IMG/VR virus record: IMGVR_UViG_3300010157_000269
Location: 1 to 22,724 of that record
DNA: 22,724 bases
Source: a virus
Strand: one strand, 5' to 3'
Shown piece by piece: positions 14,380 to 22,724 of the stretch (within the stretch, counting starts at the first letter, position 1; every line of letters begins with the position of its first letter). Under the pieces are notes generated by a model. That model was not told where the DNA came from, did no database searches, and worked only from the letters and a program-made list of their open reading frames with translations. Both the position numbers and the translations under genes were made by a program.

Positions 14380-14622
14380 CTATGTTTGTCTAGCCAGTTC
14401 AGGATGGTGCTTGGCTATCATTAGATCTGCGAGTAACTCAGCCCGCGCTGCTGAGTTGGCTTGGTCGCCCTGTTTCTTTATGTTCTTGAGACCTAGCTTC
14501 ACATCTGGTTTCTCTGGCAGCGCATCAATCTCTTCGATGCTCATGCTGTGTGCTCTAGCAACCAATGCTTGAATGTGAGGTTTCTTGCTCTTTAGCAAGA
14601 AAGCTTCTGGACCATGGAGCAT
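14380..14622 (-). CDS. small helical protein of unknown function
   Basis: About 80 aa from the ATG at 14622, or 89 aa from an in-frame ATG at 14649 that would overlap the upstream gene by 22 nt. The later start has a weak GTGAG just upstream; the earlier has none. The sequence is Lys/Ala-rich and predicted helical (HSMSIEEIDALPEKPDVKLG, then NIKKQGDQANSAARAELLADL). I see no recognised motif. It follows the HTH-ended repeat protein directly and is probably co-translated with it. Confidence 0.6.
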   Translation of the reverse strand: MLHGPEAFLLKSKKPHIQALVARAHSMSIEEIDALPEKPDVKLGLKNIKKQGDQANSAARAELLADLMIAKHHPELARQT

Positions 14623-14627
14623 ACTTC

Positions 14628-17600
14628 TCACGACTTGTGCATGCCCCATTTAGAAGACGGGAACATTCCTGACGTATGCTTGCTGCTAGGACCTTTACTA
14701 CGTAGATTGCCTATGGTACCCGGGCGATATATACCAGTTGTAGCCGATAGCTTAGGCCTAACTTTGCCTTTTTTGTTGTCTTCCCATTCAGCTCGCAATT
14801 GGGCATAATCTGGTTGTTTAACCAGAGTAGCTAACACAGTCCTGCCAACTATAACTTTGCCTAACTGGTCACTGATCTCAGCTAGACTGAAACCTTGTTT
14901 ATAAAGCTCGCGCATCTTTTGTATCATCTCAGGCGTAACTTTACCAGCTAATGTATCGCTCCTTGGCAAGGTTCTACGCTGCTGGGTATCTCGGGCAACA
15001 GTTCCCGGTCCTAGTATCTCATCTACCCATCTTTCAACTGTTGTCCTATCTATAGCGAATTTCTTTGCTATGTTCCTGACATTTTCCCCAGCCTGCCATA
15101 ATCTTGCCATTTCAGCTTTGTCGTCAGGAGTCGCGGCTTGCGCAATGTTCTCGATTCTTTTGGTCCTGTCTTTATGATATCTATCTAGAATATAGCTAAC
15201 CTTAGGCACAGTGAGATCTGTGAGCTGTCCTATTTCCTTCATTGTGTAACCAAGGTCAAATGCCTTTCGTACATCGTCTATTGTATCAGGGCTAAATGGA
15301 ACCTTGCCTTCATTAATGAATTCCCAGGCTCTCATGGCATCACCACTTGACGTTCCACTGGAAGGTCTGATTGGTGTTTGGATTGGTCTGGCGCTGTATT
15401 GTATAGCCAAGGTTGGCAAAATAGTTGATGATGGTATCCATCTGGTCAGCATAGGGACGGTTTGATCTGGATCTTTAGTAGGGACGTTTTGCCAAACCTT
15501 GTAGTAATCGTAACTAGCTGGGTATGGTATTACCTGCATGGTACCAGAACCATAACCGATCGTAGCTGTTGCTGTAGCAGCGTTGCTATTCAATATATTA
15601 GGGGCACTGATATTAACCGTGGGCACGCTGGTGTACCCTTGGCCCTGGTCAGTGATATCTATGTAGGCTATGCTGAATCCTCTGACGGCAGTGAGGCTAG
15701 GCTGCGTGGGTTCTACTGTCTCGCCTGCACCAGCTATCACCTGCAACTGCGGCTGGCTAGTATAGTATTGTCCACCATTAGTAACGACTACCTGTTGTAT
15801 GCCAGTGCTGTATAAAGACACATTTCCTGTTGCAGCGCCAGCTATGGACACTGACGGTATGGAAGTGTAATTATTACCTTGCGCAGTTAGGCTCAGAGAC
15901 TGAACATAGGTTGGACGCAACACGGCTATTGCAGTTGCATTGCTGCCGTCTCCTGTAATGGTAACCATCGGAGGTTCGATGTATCCCTGGCCCTCAGCCG
16001 TGACTACTATGCCCACGATGGAACCACCTAATATATTTGCTGTAGCCTGGGCGCCCTGCCCTTGATCACTTAGAAAATTAACATATGCAATGGTGTAACC
16101 TGATCCACCTTGGGTGACATCTACAAATTCTACACTAGTCTGTGCTAAAGTTGCTACTGCTGTGGCCCCACTGCCAGATGTTAGTACAACGCTAGGAGGT
16201 GTGACATAACCCTGACCAGATGCTGTGACCACTATGCTAGCAACACTGGGACCGTTTAGCAATGCATATGCACTGGCACCGACACCGGTTGGATCATTTG
16301 ATGTTATCAATACTGTAGGTGCTGCTGTATAACCATATCCATCTGACGACAATGTTATGTTATCAATACCTGCTGTTAGGTTAAAGCTGGCTGCTTGACC
16401 ACTACCGCCATATACCGCATTATTGGTCATTATCGGCAATTCGCTGTATAGTCCACTGGTCATTAGAGTGAAATCCACGATAGAACCTGCAGGATCTACC
16501 ACGTTGATACGTATAGAAGCCGATGCCGATCCAGATCCCCCCGACACTATGAGAATATCACCCACTGTATACTGGCTACCGGCACCACCTGTAGCAATAG
16601 CTGCTGTGGTAATACGCATATAGATAGTATCTATTGATGCGCCCTGTCCTGCTGCGGTGATGGTCACAGCTGGCGCAGATGTATATGTAGGACCGCCACT
16701 GTTTAACAAATTGATAGCACCAACAGATGTGGGCGTTAGATAGGGTATAGCAGCTGCATTTTCACCACTTGATATCTTAATGGTAGGAGCAGACGAATAT
16801 CCTGTGCCCGGATTTGTAATCGCAATACCGGTCATGTTACCAGCAGAGAGAATTGAATATGCAACAGCACCGCTCCCACCACCGTCAAGTATGGATATTA
16901 CTGGCGGAGCTGTGTACTGCGTACCTTGGTTTGCCACTGCTATTCGAGCTATTCCCATGACTAGATTAAGAGTACAACCGGTACCCCCACCAGTTGATAC
17001 CGTTGGCGCAGAAATTAGGCTAGGTAATGCAGTATATAAACCACCAGATGAAATATTGACCGAATGTACATCTCCGCTAGGACCATTCGATGCGACTATA
17101 ACAGATAATGGATTTCCAGATCCACCTGTCACCGTGATCACGTCACCAGTGCGATAATTGGTACCACTTTGATTAATTGTTACAGACACAGTAGTGAAAC
17201 TCACTATGCCAGCTGCAGCACCACTGCCTTGTCCAAAAATCTCTATGCTAGGGGGATAATGGTATCCATCCCCGGGACTGTCTACAGTTATATAACCAAT
17301 GTTACCATATGGTGCTAGATATGCTATAGCAGTTGCTTGAACGGTGGCATTGCCACCTGTGATTGTCACGTTTGGATTATATGTGTATCCGGTGCCCGCA
17401 TTGGTTAGCGTGATGCTGCTTATACCATAGGTAAGAGATATTGAAATTGGACGATTGGCTAGCGCATCTTTCTTAGTGTATGCCAAACGTATGGCATCAA
17501 TGCTCCTATATATCACGTAGTACAGCGTGTTTACCATGAATGGACTAGGTAATTCACCTGTGCTGTTCACAAAAACAGCATCACCGGTGTTGTAGGTATG

Positions 17601-17837
17601 ACCTGGTACTTGCAGTGTTCCGGTACTGGGATCAATGCTGAGAACCACACCATTTATGCCAGCATTTTGCGTCATGGTAGTACCACGATCGATCAATGCA
17701 TTATAGTATCCAGCTTTTACTGCATCTAAGATGGCACTGCTGATCGCAGTTCCTTCATCGAACACGATGCGTTCTCTTATTGCATTTTGTCGAGCATCTT
17801 GTGCTGTTATGAATATACCGCTGCTGGTACTAGCCAT
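14628..17837 (-). CDS. virion repeat protein with C-terminal triple helix-turn-helix
   Basis: A 1069-aa protein. The N-terminus (ITAQDARQNAIRERIVFDEG, about 10-29) is of a kind seen on cyanophage-like structural proteins. Residues about 139-765 hold some 16 repeats of a G-x-GY-T-x-x-P-x-V/I pattern in 30-45-residue beta units. After a linker, residues about 852-1006 contain three helix-turn-helix units: YTMKEIGQLTDLTVPKVSYI, NVRNIAKKFAIDRTTVERWV and SLAEISDQLGKVIVGRTVLA. The Lys/Arg-rich tail (PSSKHTSGMFPSSKWGMHKS) fits nucleic acid contact. A repeat-built virion protein ending in DNA-binding domains is odd; it may contact packaged DNA or enter the host. It overlaps the 112-aa gene by 8 nt. 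Confidence 0.85.
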   Translation of the reverse strand: MASTSSGIFITAQDARQNAIRERIVFDEGTAISSAILDAVKAGYYNALIDRGTTMTQNAGINGVVLSIDPSTGTLQVPGHTYNTGDAVFVNSTGELPSPFMVNTLYYVIYRSIDAIRLAYTKKDALANRPISISLTYGISSITLTNAGTGYTYNPNVTITGGNATVQATAIAYLAPYGNIGYITVDSPGDGYHYPPSIEIFGQGSGAAAGIVSFTTVSVTINQSGTNYRTGDVITVTGGSGNPLSVIVASNGPSGDVHSVNISSGGLYTALPSLISAPTVSTGGGTGCTLNLVMGIARIAVANQGTQYTAPPVISILDGGGSGAVAYSILSAGNMTGIAITNPGTGYSSAPTIKISSGENAAAIPYLTPTSVGAINLLNSGGPTYTSAPAVTITAAGQGASIDTIYMRITTAAIATGGAGSQYTVGDILIVSGGSGSASASIRINVVDPAGSIVDFTLMTSGLYSELPIMTNNAVYGGSGQAASFNLTAGIDNITLSSDGYGYTAAPTVLITSNDPTGVGASAYALLNGPSVASIVVTASGQGYVTPPSVVLTSGSGATAVATLAQTSVEFVDVTQGGSGYTIAYVNFLSDQGQGAQATANILGGSIVGIVVTAEGQGYIEPPMVTITGDGSNATAIAVLRPTYVQSLSLTAQGNNYTSIPSVSIAGAATGNVSLYSTGIQQVVVTNGGQYYTSQPQLQVIAGAGETVEPTQPSLTAVRGFSIAYIDITDQGQGYTSVPTVNISAPNILNSNAATATATIGYGSGTMQVIPYPASYDYYKVWQNVPTKDPDQTVPMLTRWIPSSTILPTLAIQYSARPIQTPIRPSSGTSSGDAMRAWEFINEGKVPFSPDTIDDVRKAFDLGYTMKEIGQLTDLTVPKVSYILDRYHKDRTKRIENIAQAATPDDKAEMARLWQAGENVRNIAKKFAIDRTTVERWVDEILGPGTVARDTQQRRTLPRSDTLAGKVTPEMIQKMRELYKQGFSLAEISDQLGKVIVGRTVLATLVKQPDYAQLRAEWEDNKKGKVRPKLSATTGIYRPGTIGNLRSKGPSSKHTSGMFPSSKWGMHKS
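14820..15284 (-). other. three tandem helix-turn-helix units in the repeat protein
   Basis: Residues about 852-1006 of the 1069-aa protein. Each unit has the spacing of a resolvase/sigma-4-type HTH (helix, turn with G/N/D, recognition helix). Units are about 55 residues apart with Arg/Lys-rich linkers. Confidence 0.7.
15543..17423 (-). repeat. array of about 16 beta-type protein repeats
   Basis: The coding repeat is diverged at DNA level; the protein unit keeps GxGY(T/S)xxP(x)(V/I) followed by a Gly/Ala-rich strand. Clear copies are GTGYTYNP, GDGYHYPP, GTGYSSAP, GYGYTAAP, GQGYVTPP, GQGYIEPP and GQGYTSVP. A few lose the Pro (GTNYRTGD, GSQYTVGD). Confidence 0.8.
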
Positions 17838-18168
17838 TGTTTACGCTCTTCCTAGCTGCTTTAGTGGCCATCTTTTCCACCTTATCTGCACTTTTTTGTT
17901 CTTGGTCGTCTGATGCACCTTCTGGCGGTATATCCTGTTGCAATATCACCTTGTCTTTGACAACCCGTTCGATGCCTTGCTTGTCTTTGAGCACATCCAT
18001 TACCCATCTGCGATTGGCATCGAATCCTTGGTTGTGCAAAACAGACAGCAGTTCTTCCATGGGAATGCTAGCTGCATCCTTGCTCTGATATACTGCTACC
18101 AGATCCATGATAGAGTTTTCTGCCTCATCTGGACTGCTAGGTAAGCTAGTGATCTCGCTATATCGCAT
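17830..18168 (-). CDS. small conserved phage protein, unknown function
   Basis: A 112-aa protein. It has an acidic N-terminus (SSPDEAENSIMDLVAVY), a central helical part (IPMEELLSVLHNQGFDANRR, then WVMDVLKD) and a Lys-rich C-terminus (KVEKMATKAARK). The central part looks like a small helical domain, but I do not recognise a family. It begins 15 nt after the 1175-aa gene and overlaps the repeat gene by 8 nt, so the three are likely one translation unit. A virion or assembly role is inferred from position only. Confidence 0.65.
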   Translation of the reverse strand: MRYSEITSLPSSPDEAENSIMDLVAVYQSKDAASIPMEELLSVLHNQGFDANRRWVMDVLKDKQGIERVVKDKVILQQDIPPEGASDDQEQKSADKVEKMATKAARKSVNNG

Positions 18169-18183
18169 GGCGTTATTGCCCGA

Positions 18184-21100
18184 TCACTTTGCTGTCACGC
18201 GATCGAAGTGCTCTGGATTGATCAGCTTAGTCTTTATGCTGCTATTAAGCTGAGCCCAATAATCGCGTGCTTTCTGATCTTCAAAGAACTTGGTCTTGCG
18301 CTTGCCCTGCGATTCATACATAACACCCCACGGCTTGGTAGCTTTGGCAGTGGCAAAGCGTGCTGCCTTGCGCTCTTCCTTGATCGCTGCCAGCAGCTTG
18401 GCTTTGCTGTCTGATTCAAGCACGCGGATCTGTTGATTTAGATCCGCTGCCATTGCTGTGACTTCTGCGATCTTCTTTTCAAGAAGGTCACCTTCAAGTC
18501 CCTGTCCGCTCTTGAGAAGATCCTTGATCTTGCCTTCAGCGAGACGCTGTGTAAATTCTGCTCGGTGTTCTGCTAGATCAGCTTCGTACTTGCGCTTGCC
18601 GCGCAGTGCTTTTTCTATCAGCCCACCCAATCGCTTGATGCTCTCATCAGTGCCTTCGATGCTAGCTCCAATCTCATGAGCTTTCTTTACTACTTTCTTT
18701 GGAAGATCATGTGCTGGCTTGTCTGGATCCATGCCAGCTTCTTTCTTGGCCTGCCACATGCCTATGGCATACGGACTCTTGCTCTTGGCTTCTGCCACCT
18801 TCTTGGCCTTGTCCTTGAGAGCCTTCTTCATAGGCTCTTTCTTGTTGCCATCACCGTCAACGTCGAGGAAGTCTGGCTTGGCCTTCTTGGCTTCTTTCAC
18901 CGGTGTCTGACTCAGATAAGAATCCTTGAGGGCATCTATCTTGTTTACATCATTTGCTTCGATATAGGTGTCTAGGTTCTGCAATTCTTTTGCTGCAGTC
19001 TGGTCACCTTTAGTCGCAGCTGCAGCTAGGGCTTGACCAAGAGGAGTGTCCTTGCTCGCCCCACCGCTGCTCATCCAATTAGCAAGCAGAGCAGCACCTA
19101 ATCCTAATCCTGCTAGTATTTTGACAAGTGCCCCTTCGCGTAAACTGCTCCCGTTGCCTTCAAACGTGGCTGCTTTACTGACAGCCTGTGATTTCTGCTG
19201 AGGAGATAATGGTTTTGCAACATTATCTTTTGGATTAACAGCTGTTTGCTTCTGCAGTCGTTCCCAACGTGCTACTTCTGCATCAAGCTGCTGAGGAGAC
19301 ATTGCACGCCATGCTGCATCTTGTTCTGGATCATCAAGAGCTGTGCTAGGTATGACCTTTTGTATGGTATCCTGCGCTGCTTTGCTAAAGTCTAGATTAG
19401 CCACAGCCTTCTTGATCCTAGCAATCTTCTGGTCCTGCTGTGCGTCTTCGTTGATCTTACCAAACTTGTCTTTCTGCTTGGCACGGATAGCAAAATCGAT
19501 CTGCTTTACAGTCTTCTGTTCAGCAGCGCTGCGCTCTTCTTTATCCATCAGCTTCTTCTTTTTGGCCTTGAGCTCAGCTATGGTATAACCATCCCACTTG
19601 CCCTTGTCCTTCTCGGCAGTGTGCATCTCAGTGCCCCACTTCTCGGCTACTTTCTTGCGACCTTCTGCTACAACTGCACCAGTGCCCGCAGCTGGTTTCT
19701 TGGCGCGGCCCAGAGGTTCTTCTCCACCAGCTGCTGCTGGCATCGTGCCTGTACCATCGCCCATCTCCGGAACTTCGGGTGCTGCTGCACCAGATACGGT
19801 ACCAACATTTTCAATGTCAGTGCCACCGGCACCTGGTATGCCACCGCCCTGCAGTGCCAGCACTGCATCATCGCTTTGATCCTTGGCAGTCTGCACGCTC
19901 TGCAACAGATCTTCTAGCTGCTTCTTCATCACTTCGTTGTATGCATCCGCAGCTTCTGGTCCAAACTGCGTCTTCATTGTATCCACAAGAGGCATGAGAT
20001 CATCAACACCCATGCGTGCTACTTTTTCAGCCATGCTCTGCAGATCATCACTGATGCTCTTGGCAGCTATCAGTGTCTGTGCCTGTTGCAGATCCTGTTC
20101 TGGAGTTTCGGCAGCTTCGCGTAATATACGTGCTACCAATCCGTAACGGCTTTCTTCTAAGCCAACTTCCTCGCCGGCATGTTTTTCAAACTGCTTGTAA
20201 TCCAAGAAGTGCTTGCTGCTGCTAATGCCTTCGCTGGCTTTGGTCAGCTTCATTGCTACCCAACCTTCGAGGTGGTCGCCTGGCTGTATCATCTGGAACA
20301 GCTTGATGCTGTCTTCCACGATGCTGAGCAGGTTCATGCGTGCTATGCTGCCGCTGGTCTCACCTAATTCTTCTTCGCCGCCAATGTCTTCGTCATCCAT
20401 GCTGTAATCAGCCATTGGAGCATCTTCACCTAGCACACCTGGTTCAGCATGCTGATAGTAGTCCATGTAGTGATAGATCTTATCGAGGTTCATAGCAGCT
20501 TTGGTCAAGCAAGCGGCTATCCAAGGTTCAATCTCATCTTCCTTGCGGATCATCTTCAGCATGTCCATGCCGTACTTGGCATTGCGATAGAGCTCGCTGC
20601 GTGCCATGCTGGCCTGATAATCATGATGCTGCATGTGTTCTTCGTTGAGTGCCTTGGCTAGCCTGCTGGTCATCTGTTCGTTCACCTTGTATGTTTTTCC
20701 GTCAACTTCAAACTCATCCTTGTGTGCTGCTTTAGCTGCTGCCAGTGCACCAGTGAATTCGTTGCCTTCGTCTGTGATTTCTTCACTAGCAACCTTCTTG
20801 ATCTTACCACCCCGCTGTAAGAAATCTTGTATGGCATCAGAGGCTGTAGCCCTAAGTTCTTCTTTGCTATTTCCCTCACCTGGAGTCCTGTCTATCCGGT
20901 TGAGCTTACGGTCTCTGTTCATCTTAGAATCTGCCCAGCTGCGTGCTGCTCTAGCCATAGCTCTCGGAGATGGCATTTCATCTAATGTTTCTCCACCTGC
21001 AACGCCATACTTCTTCATCAGTGCTGCTAGTTCTGGATCCATGCTTTGTGTTGCTGCATCATTGTCAGCCATATGCGACACAGTCTCTTCTTTAACCGAT

Positions 21101-21711
21101 GTGCTCTTTTCAGTCTTCTTGGCGTGATGCTTGTCATACATCTTGTGACCCATGCGCAGTGCCATGAGATTTTCCTTGGCTTGCCTGCGATCATCTTGGT
21201 CGTCATTGGTGTCACCAATGCGTGCTTCGTAGTAAGCAACAAGGTCTTTCATGCTCTTTGGAGAGAATGGCTGTCCGAGACGCACTAGGTCCTCGCCAAC
21301 ACGGCCAAAGCTGTTTAGCATGGCCAGCAGCTTGTCATCCTTGGTGTTTGCCTTTTCAGCAAAGTCCATCATCCAGCGACCAACCTTGGTAGCATGGCTT
21401 TCATTGAGGACAGTTTCATCACTCTCGCGCAGATGCCGAGGACGGCGCTTTGGCGCTATCTCAGTGAGATACAGGCGTACTGCTTCCATGATCAACATGT
21501 GCTTGGTGTACACAGGATTGCTGTGCCAGCTGTTGAAAGCGCTCTCACTCACTATGCTGTTCTTGACTATCTCACTGCTGTCATGCAATGCTGCTAGCTC
21601 ATCAATGGTTGATTCATCTAGTGTGAGCTCAGTGTCATACACATGCTTGAGTGTGTGAGTGATTTGGTTGAGCCTGTGCTCTGCGCTTGCTTTAACGTCA
21701 TCGACGAACAT
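18184..21711 (-). CDS. very large virion-type protein with membrane segment and internal duplication
   Basis: A 1175-aa, highly charged, mostly helical protein. Two related ~50-residue units occur at about 365-420 and 453-506: MARSELYRNAKYGMDMLKMI...WIAACLTKAA...YHYMDY and IARMNLLSIVEDSIKLFQMI...WVAMKLTKAS...KHFLDY. Similar units appear in structural proteins of T4-like cyanophages. A Gly/Ala/Pro-rich linker (about 610-665) follows. A hydrophobic stretch (LVKILAGLGLGAALLANWM, about 863-881) could cross a membrane. DFLDVDGDGNKKEPM (about 947-962) is an EF-hand-like Asp loop. The C-terminus has a basic domain (VMYESQGKRKTKFFEDQKA). GAGAGG lies 5 nt before the ATG and a late promoter about 45 nt upstream. 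Injection or head-to-membrane function is an inference. Confidence 0.75.
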   Translation of the reverse strand: MFVDDVKASAEHRLNQITHTLKHVYDTELTLDESTIDELAALHDSSEIVKNSIVSESAFNSWHSNPVYTKHMLIMEAVRLYLTEIAPKRRPRHLRESDETVLNESHATKVGRWMMDFAEKANTKDDKLLAMLNSFGRVGEDLVRLGQPFSPKSMKDLVAYYEARIGDTNDDQDDRRQAKENLMALRMGHKMYDKHHAKKTEKSTSVKEETVSHMADNDAATQSMDPELAALMKKYGVAGGETLDEMPSPRAMARAARSWADSKMNRDRKLNRIDRTPGEGNSKEELRATASDAIQDFLQRGGKIKKVASEEITDEGNEFTGALAAAKAAHKDEFEVDGKTYKVNEQMTSRLAKALNEEHMQHHDYQASMARSELYRNAKYGMDMLKMIRKEDEIEPWIAACLTKAAMNLDKIYHYMDYYQHAEPGVLGEDAPMADYSMDDEDIGGEEELGETSGSIARMNLLSIVEDSIKLFQMIQPGDHLEGWVAMKLTKASEGISSSKHFLDYKQFEKHAGEEVGLEESRYGLVARILREAAETPEQDLQQAQTLIAAKSISDDLQSMAEKVARMGVDDLMPLVDTMKTQFGPEAADAYNEVMKKQLEDLLQSVQTAKDQSDDAVLALQGGGIPGAGGTDIENVGTVSGAAAPEVPEMGDGTGTMPAAAGGEEPLGRAKKPAAGTGAVVAEGRKKVAEKWGTEMHTAEKDKGKWDGYTIAELKAKKKKLMDKEERSAAEQKTVKQIDFAIRAKQKDKFGKINEDAQQDQKIARIKKAVANLDFSKAAQDTIQKVIPSTALDDPEQDAAWRAMSPQQLDAEVARWERLQKQTAVNPKDNVAKPLSPQQKSQAVSKAATFEGNGSSLREGALVKILAGLGLGAALLANWMSSGGASKDTPLGQALAAAATKGDQTAAKELQNLDTYIEANDVNKIDALKDSYLSQTPVKEAKKAKPDFLDVDGDGNKKEPMKKALKDKAKKVAEAKSKSPYAIGMWQAKKEAGMDPDKPAHDLPKKVVKKAHEIGASIEGTDESIKRLGGLIEKALRGKRKYEADLAEHRAEFTQRLAEGKIKDLLKSGQGLEGDLLEKKIAEVTAMAADLNQQIRVLESDSKAKLLAAIKEERKAARFATAKATKPWGVMYESQGKRKTKFFEDQKARDYWAQLNSSIKTKLINPEHFDRVTAK

Positions 21712-21755
21712 GGAAACCTCTCCCGGCCAGCCGGCCTTATTGCTTGGATTGCTGG

Positions 21756-21763
21756 TATTTATT
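21756..21763 (-). promoter_or_regulatory. T4-type late promoter, AATAAATA
   Basis: AATAAATA (7 of 8) followed by CCAGC, about 45 nt before the 1175-aa gene. Between it and the ribosome site lies a GC-rich palindrome (GGCCGGCTGGCC, about 21723-21735) that could form a small leader hairpin. Confidence 0.6.
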
Positions 21764-21794
21764 TAGCTATTGCAATGATGTTCTGACTATGTTA

Positions 21795-22112
21795 TCAGAG
21801 GCTGAAACTGGTACCGCAGCCACAGGTGCTGGCCGCTTCGGGTATGTCTATGACGAAATAAGCGCCTGCAAGATCAGTCTTGTAATCAACCGTGGCATTG
21901 TCAAGTAGGTCATAGCTAATCTTATCTATTACCACAGGACCTGTTGCTGTATCTATGATCATGTCGTCCACGTCAACCGAGTCAGTCCAGCCAAAATGCT
22001 TTTCAAATCCATTGCAACCGCCTGCACGTATCTCTATGCGAGGGGCGCACGGATTGTCTATCCTAAGCTGACCAAATCTCTCTGCAGCCTTATCTGTTAT
22101 TTTTACTGGCAT
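21795..22112 (-). CDS. A-type iron-sulfur carrier protein (IscA/ErpA/HesB family)
   Basis: A 105-aa A-type carrier with the three conserved cysteines: Cys33 in RAGGCNGFEKHF, and Cys97 and Cys99 in STCGCGTSFSL at the C-terminus. It delivers Fe-S clusters to apo-proteins. I chose the ATG at 22112 (MPVKITDKAAERFGQL), the family's usual start; the longer frame to 22160 only reads through the upstream gene. It overlaps that gene by 23 nt. IscA/HesB-like genes are known in some T4-like marine phages. With ribonucleotide reductase and two 2OG oxygenases it adds to an iron-dependent set. Which member (IscA, ErpA, SufA) cannot be told. Confidence 0.9.
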   Translation of the reverse strand: MPVKITDKAAERFGQLRIDNPCAPRIEIRAGGCNGFEKHFGWTDSVDVDDMIIDTATGPVVIDKISYDLLDNATVDYKTDLAGAYFVIDIPEAASTCGCGTSFSL

Positions 22113-22724
22113 CTTCGAGGATCGCCTTGATGTCGCGCTTGATGCTTCCGGCAGTGTCAAGCGCCTTCTGGAACTTGGTAGCGTAGATGTCTTCCTTGAT
22201 CATGTCACCGCGCTGTTCGGCGCGCTTCTGTGCCTGCTTGCTGCTCATGGCGTCTATCTTGCAGCTGGTATAGTGATCATCAAGTTCAAACAACCTACGC
22301 ACAGTTGGATTGTTCACGTACTTGTGATTGTTCAACATCTTTATAGCAGCTAATGCAACTTCGTAAAGCGTGATATCGTTAGCTATGATCGTGCCTGTAC
22401 CGCTGTGCTCAATGCTGTAGTATTGCTTGCCAGCAGCACGCTGCTCATTTAGATGTATTTCTATCTTGTACTCGCCTACGCTGACGCTGCTGGTATCTCG
22501 GCGTGTGCGTACTGCTAATTTCTCATCAGCACTGCTTTCCATGATAACTTGATTGGTGACTTTGTTTAGATTCTCTAACACCTTAGCCATGGCATGTATC
22601 TCAGCTTGACTAGGGCTGCCAGGTCCACCTTCTGTGCTATAGTTTTCCGTGACCATTGCCGATCCACTGGTAGGTGACGGTGTTTCGCCATTCATTATGG
22701 CCATCATTCTAGCCATGGCCTCGC
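22090..22724 (-). CDS. phage protein of unknown function, probably 5'-truncated by the window
   Basis: The frame is open to the window edge; the first in-frame ATG (22716) would give 208 aa but its GAGG is only 2 nt upstream, so the true start is probably outside. After a low-complexity Ser/Gly/Pro stretch comes EIHAMAKVLENLNKVTNQVI, a beta-rich centre (VGEYKIEIHLNE, YYSIEHSGTGTIIANDITLY) and a basic helical C-terminus (KQAQKRAEQRGDMIKEDIYA). This layout resembles uncharacterised virion-associated proteins of T4-like cyanophages. No catalytic motif is visible. Confidence 0.65.
   Translation of the reverse strand, partial: EAMARMMAIMNGETPSPTSGSAMVTENYSTEGGPGSPSQAEIHAMAKVLENLNKVTNQVIMESSADEKLAVRTRRDTSSVSVGEYKIEIHLNEQRAAGKQYYSIEHSGTGTIIANDITLYEVALAAIKMLNNHKYVNNPTVRRLFELDDHYTSCKIDAMSSKQAQKRAEQRGDMIKEDIYATKFQKALDTAGSIKRDIKAILEDASKNNR

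Noticed and set aside
15543-17423. CRISPR or DNA tandem repeat
   Set aside because: The repetition is at protein level with variable unit length and no constant DNA repeat or spacers.
20633-21127. Plus-strand frame of 164 aa opposite the 1175-aa gene
   Set aside because: Low-complexity Ser/Leu/Ala content produced by the complement of a charged, Ala-rich gene; no start signal.

Overview
The window looks like part of the genome of a T4-like myovirus of the broad marine/cyanophage-like type. Nearly all genes lie on the minus strand in tight, often overlapping order. They mix virion genes with nucleotide-metabolism and accessory genes: class Ia ribonucleotide reductase, glutaredoxin, an A-type Fe-S carrier, two 2-oxoglutarate/Fe(II) oxygenase-like proteins and a glycosyltransferase. 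Four copies of a near-consensus T4-type late promoter (NATAAATA) sit just upstream of genes. The only plus-strand gene is a methyltransferase at the left end.

The most striking element is a non-coding gene at about 1260-1531 (minus). It reads as a circularly permuted, two-piece tmRNA (ssrA). The acceptor piece, ending in CCA, comes first, followed by a 31-nt intervening hairpin. The coding piece follows, beginning GGGGACG with the GGATTCGAC signature and carrying a short reading frame for the tag AANDNAPFEIALAA. The acceptor stem forms only when the two pieces are paired. Permuted tmRNA and an ANDN-type tag ending in LAA point to an alphaproteobacterial host; this is an inference.

Right to left, in the direction of transcription: 22724-21795 holds an edge-truncated phage protein and the Fe-S carrier. 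21711-13658 is a block of virion-type and associated genes. It has a 1175-aa protein with a membrane segment, a 112-aa protein, a 1069-aa protein of about 16 beta-type repeats ending in three helix-turn-helix units, an 88-aa-class small protein and a PD-(D/E)XK nuclease. 13625-7817 has an aspartyl-hydroxylase-like oxygenase, two tandem paralogues of unknown function (506 and 498 aa), a pectate-lyase-fold tailspike and a 165-aa unknown. After a 183-nt AT-rich leader, 7579-3129 carries nrdA, nrdB (with its own sigma70-type promoter), a GT2 glycosyltransferase coupled to nrdB, and glutaredoxin. 3125-1541 carries a PAAR-like/CHAP-like fusion, an Sm-like small protein whose ribosome site is buried in a hairpin, and a small zinc-finger-like protein. 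The tmRNA follows, convergent with the methyltransferase (518-1252). Another 2OG oxygenase runs off the left edge.

The ribonucleotide reductase genes and glutaredoxin would supply dNTPs. The Fe-S carrier and the iron enzymes suggest the phage supports iron-dependent chemistry during infection. The oxygenase, paralogue pair and tailspike cluster suggests a surface or tail-fibre modification locus. The tmRNA would rescue stalled ribosomes or tag proteins with a phage-specified degron. No stretch longer than 300 bases lacks a gene. All calls come from reading the sequence; no database search was possible.
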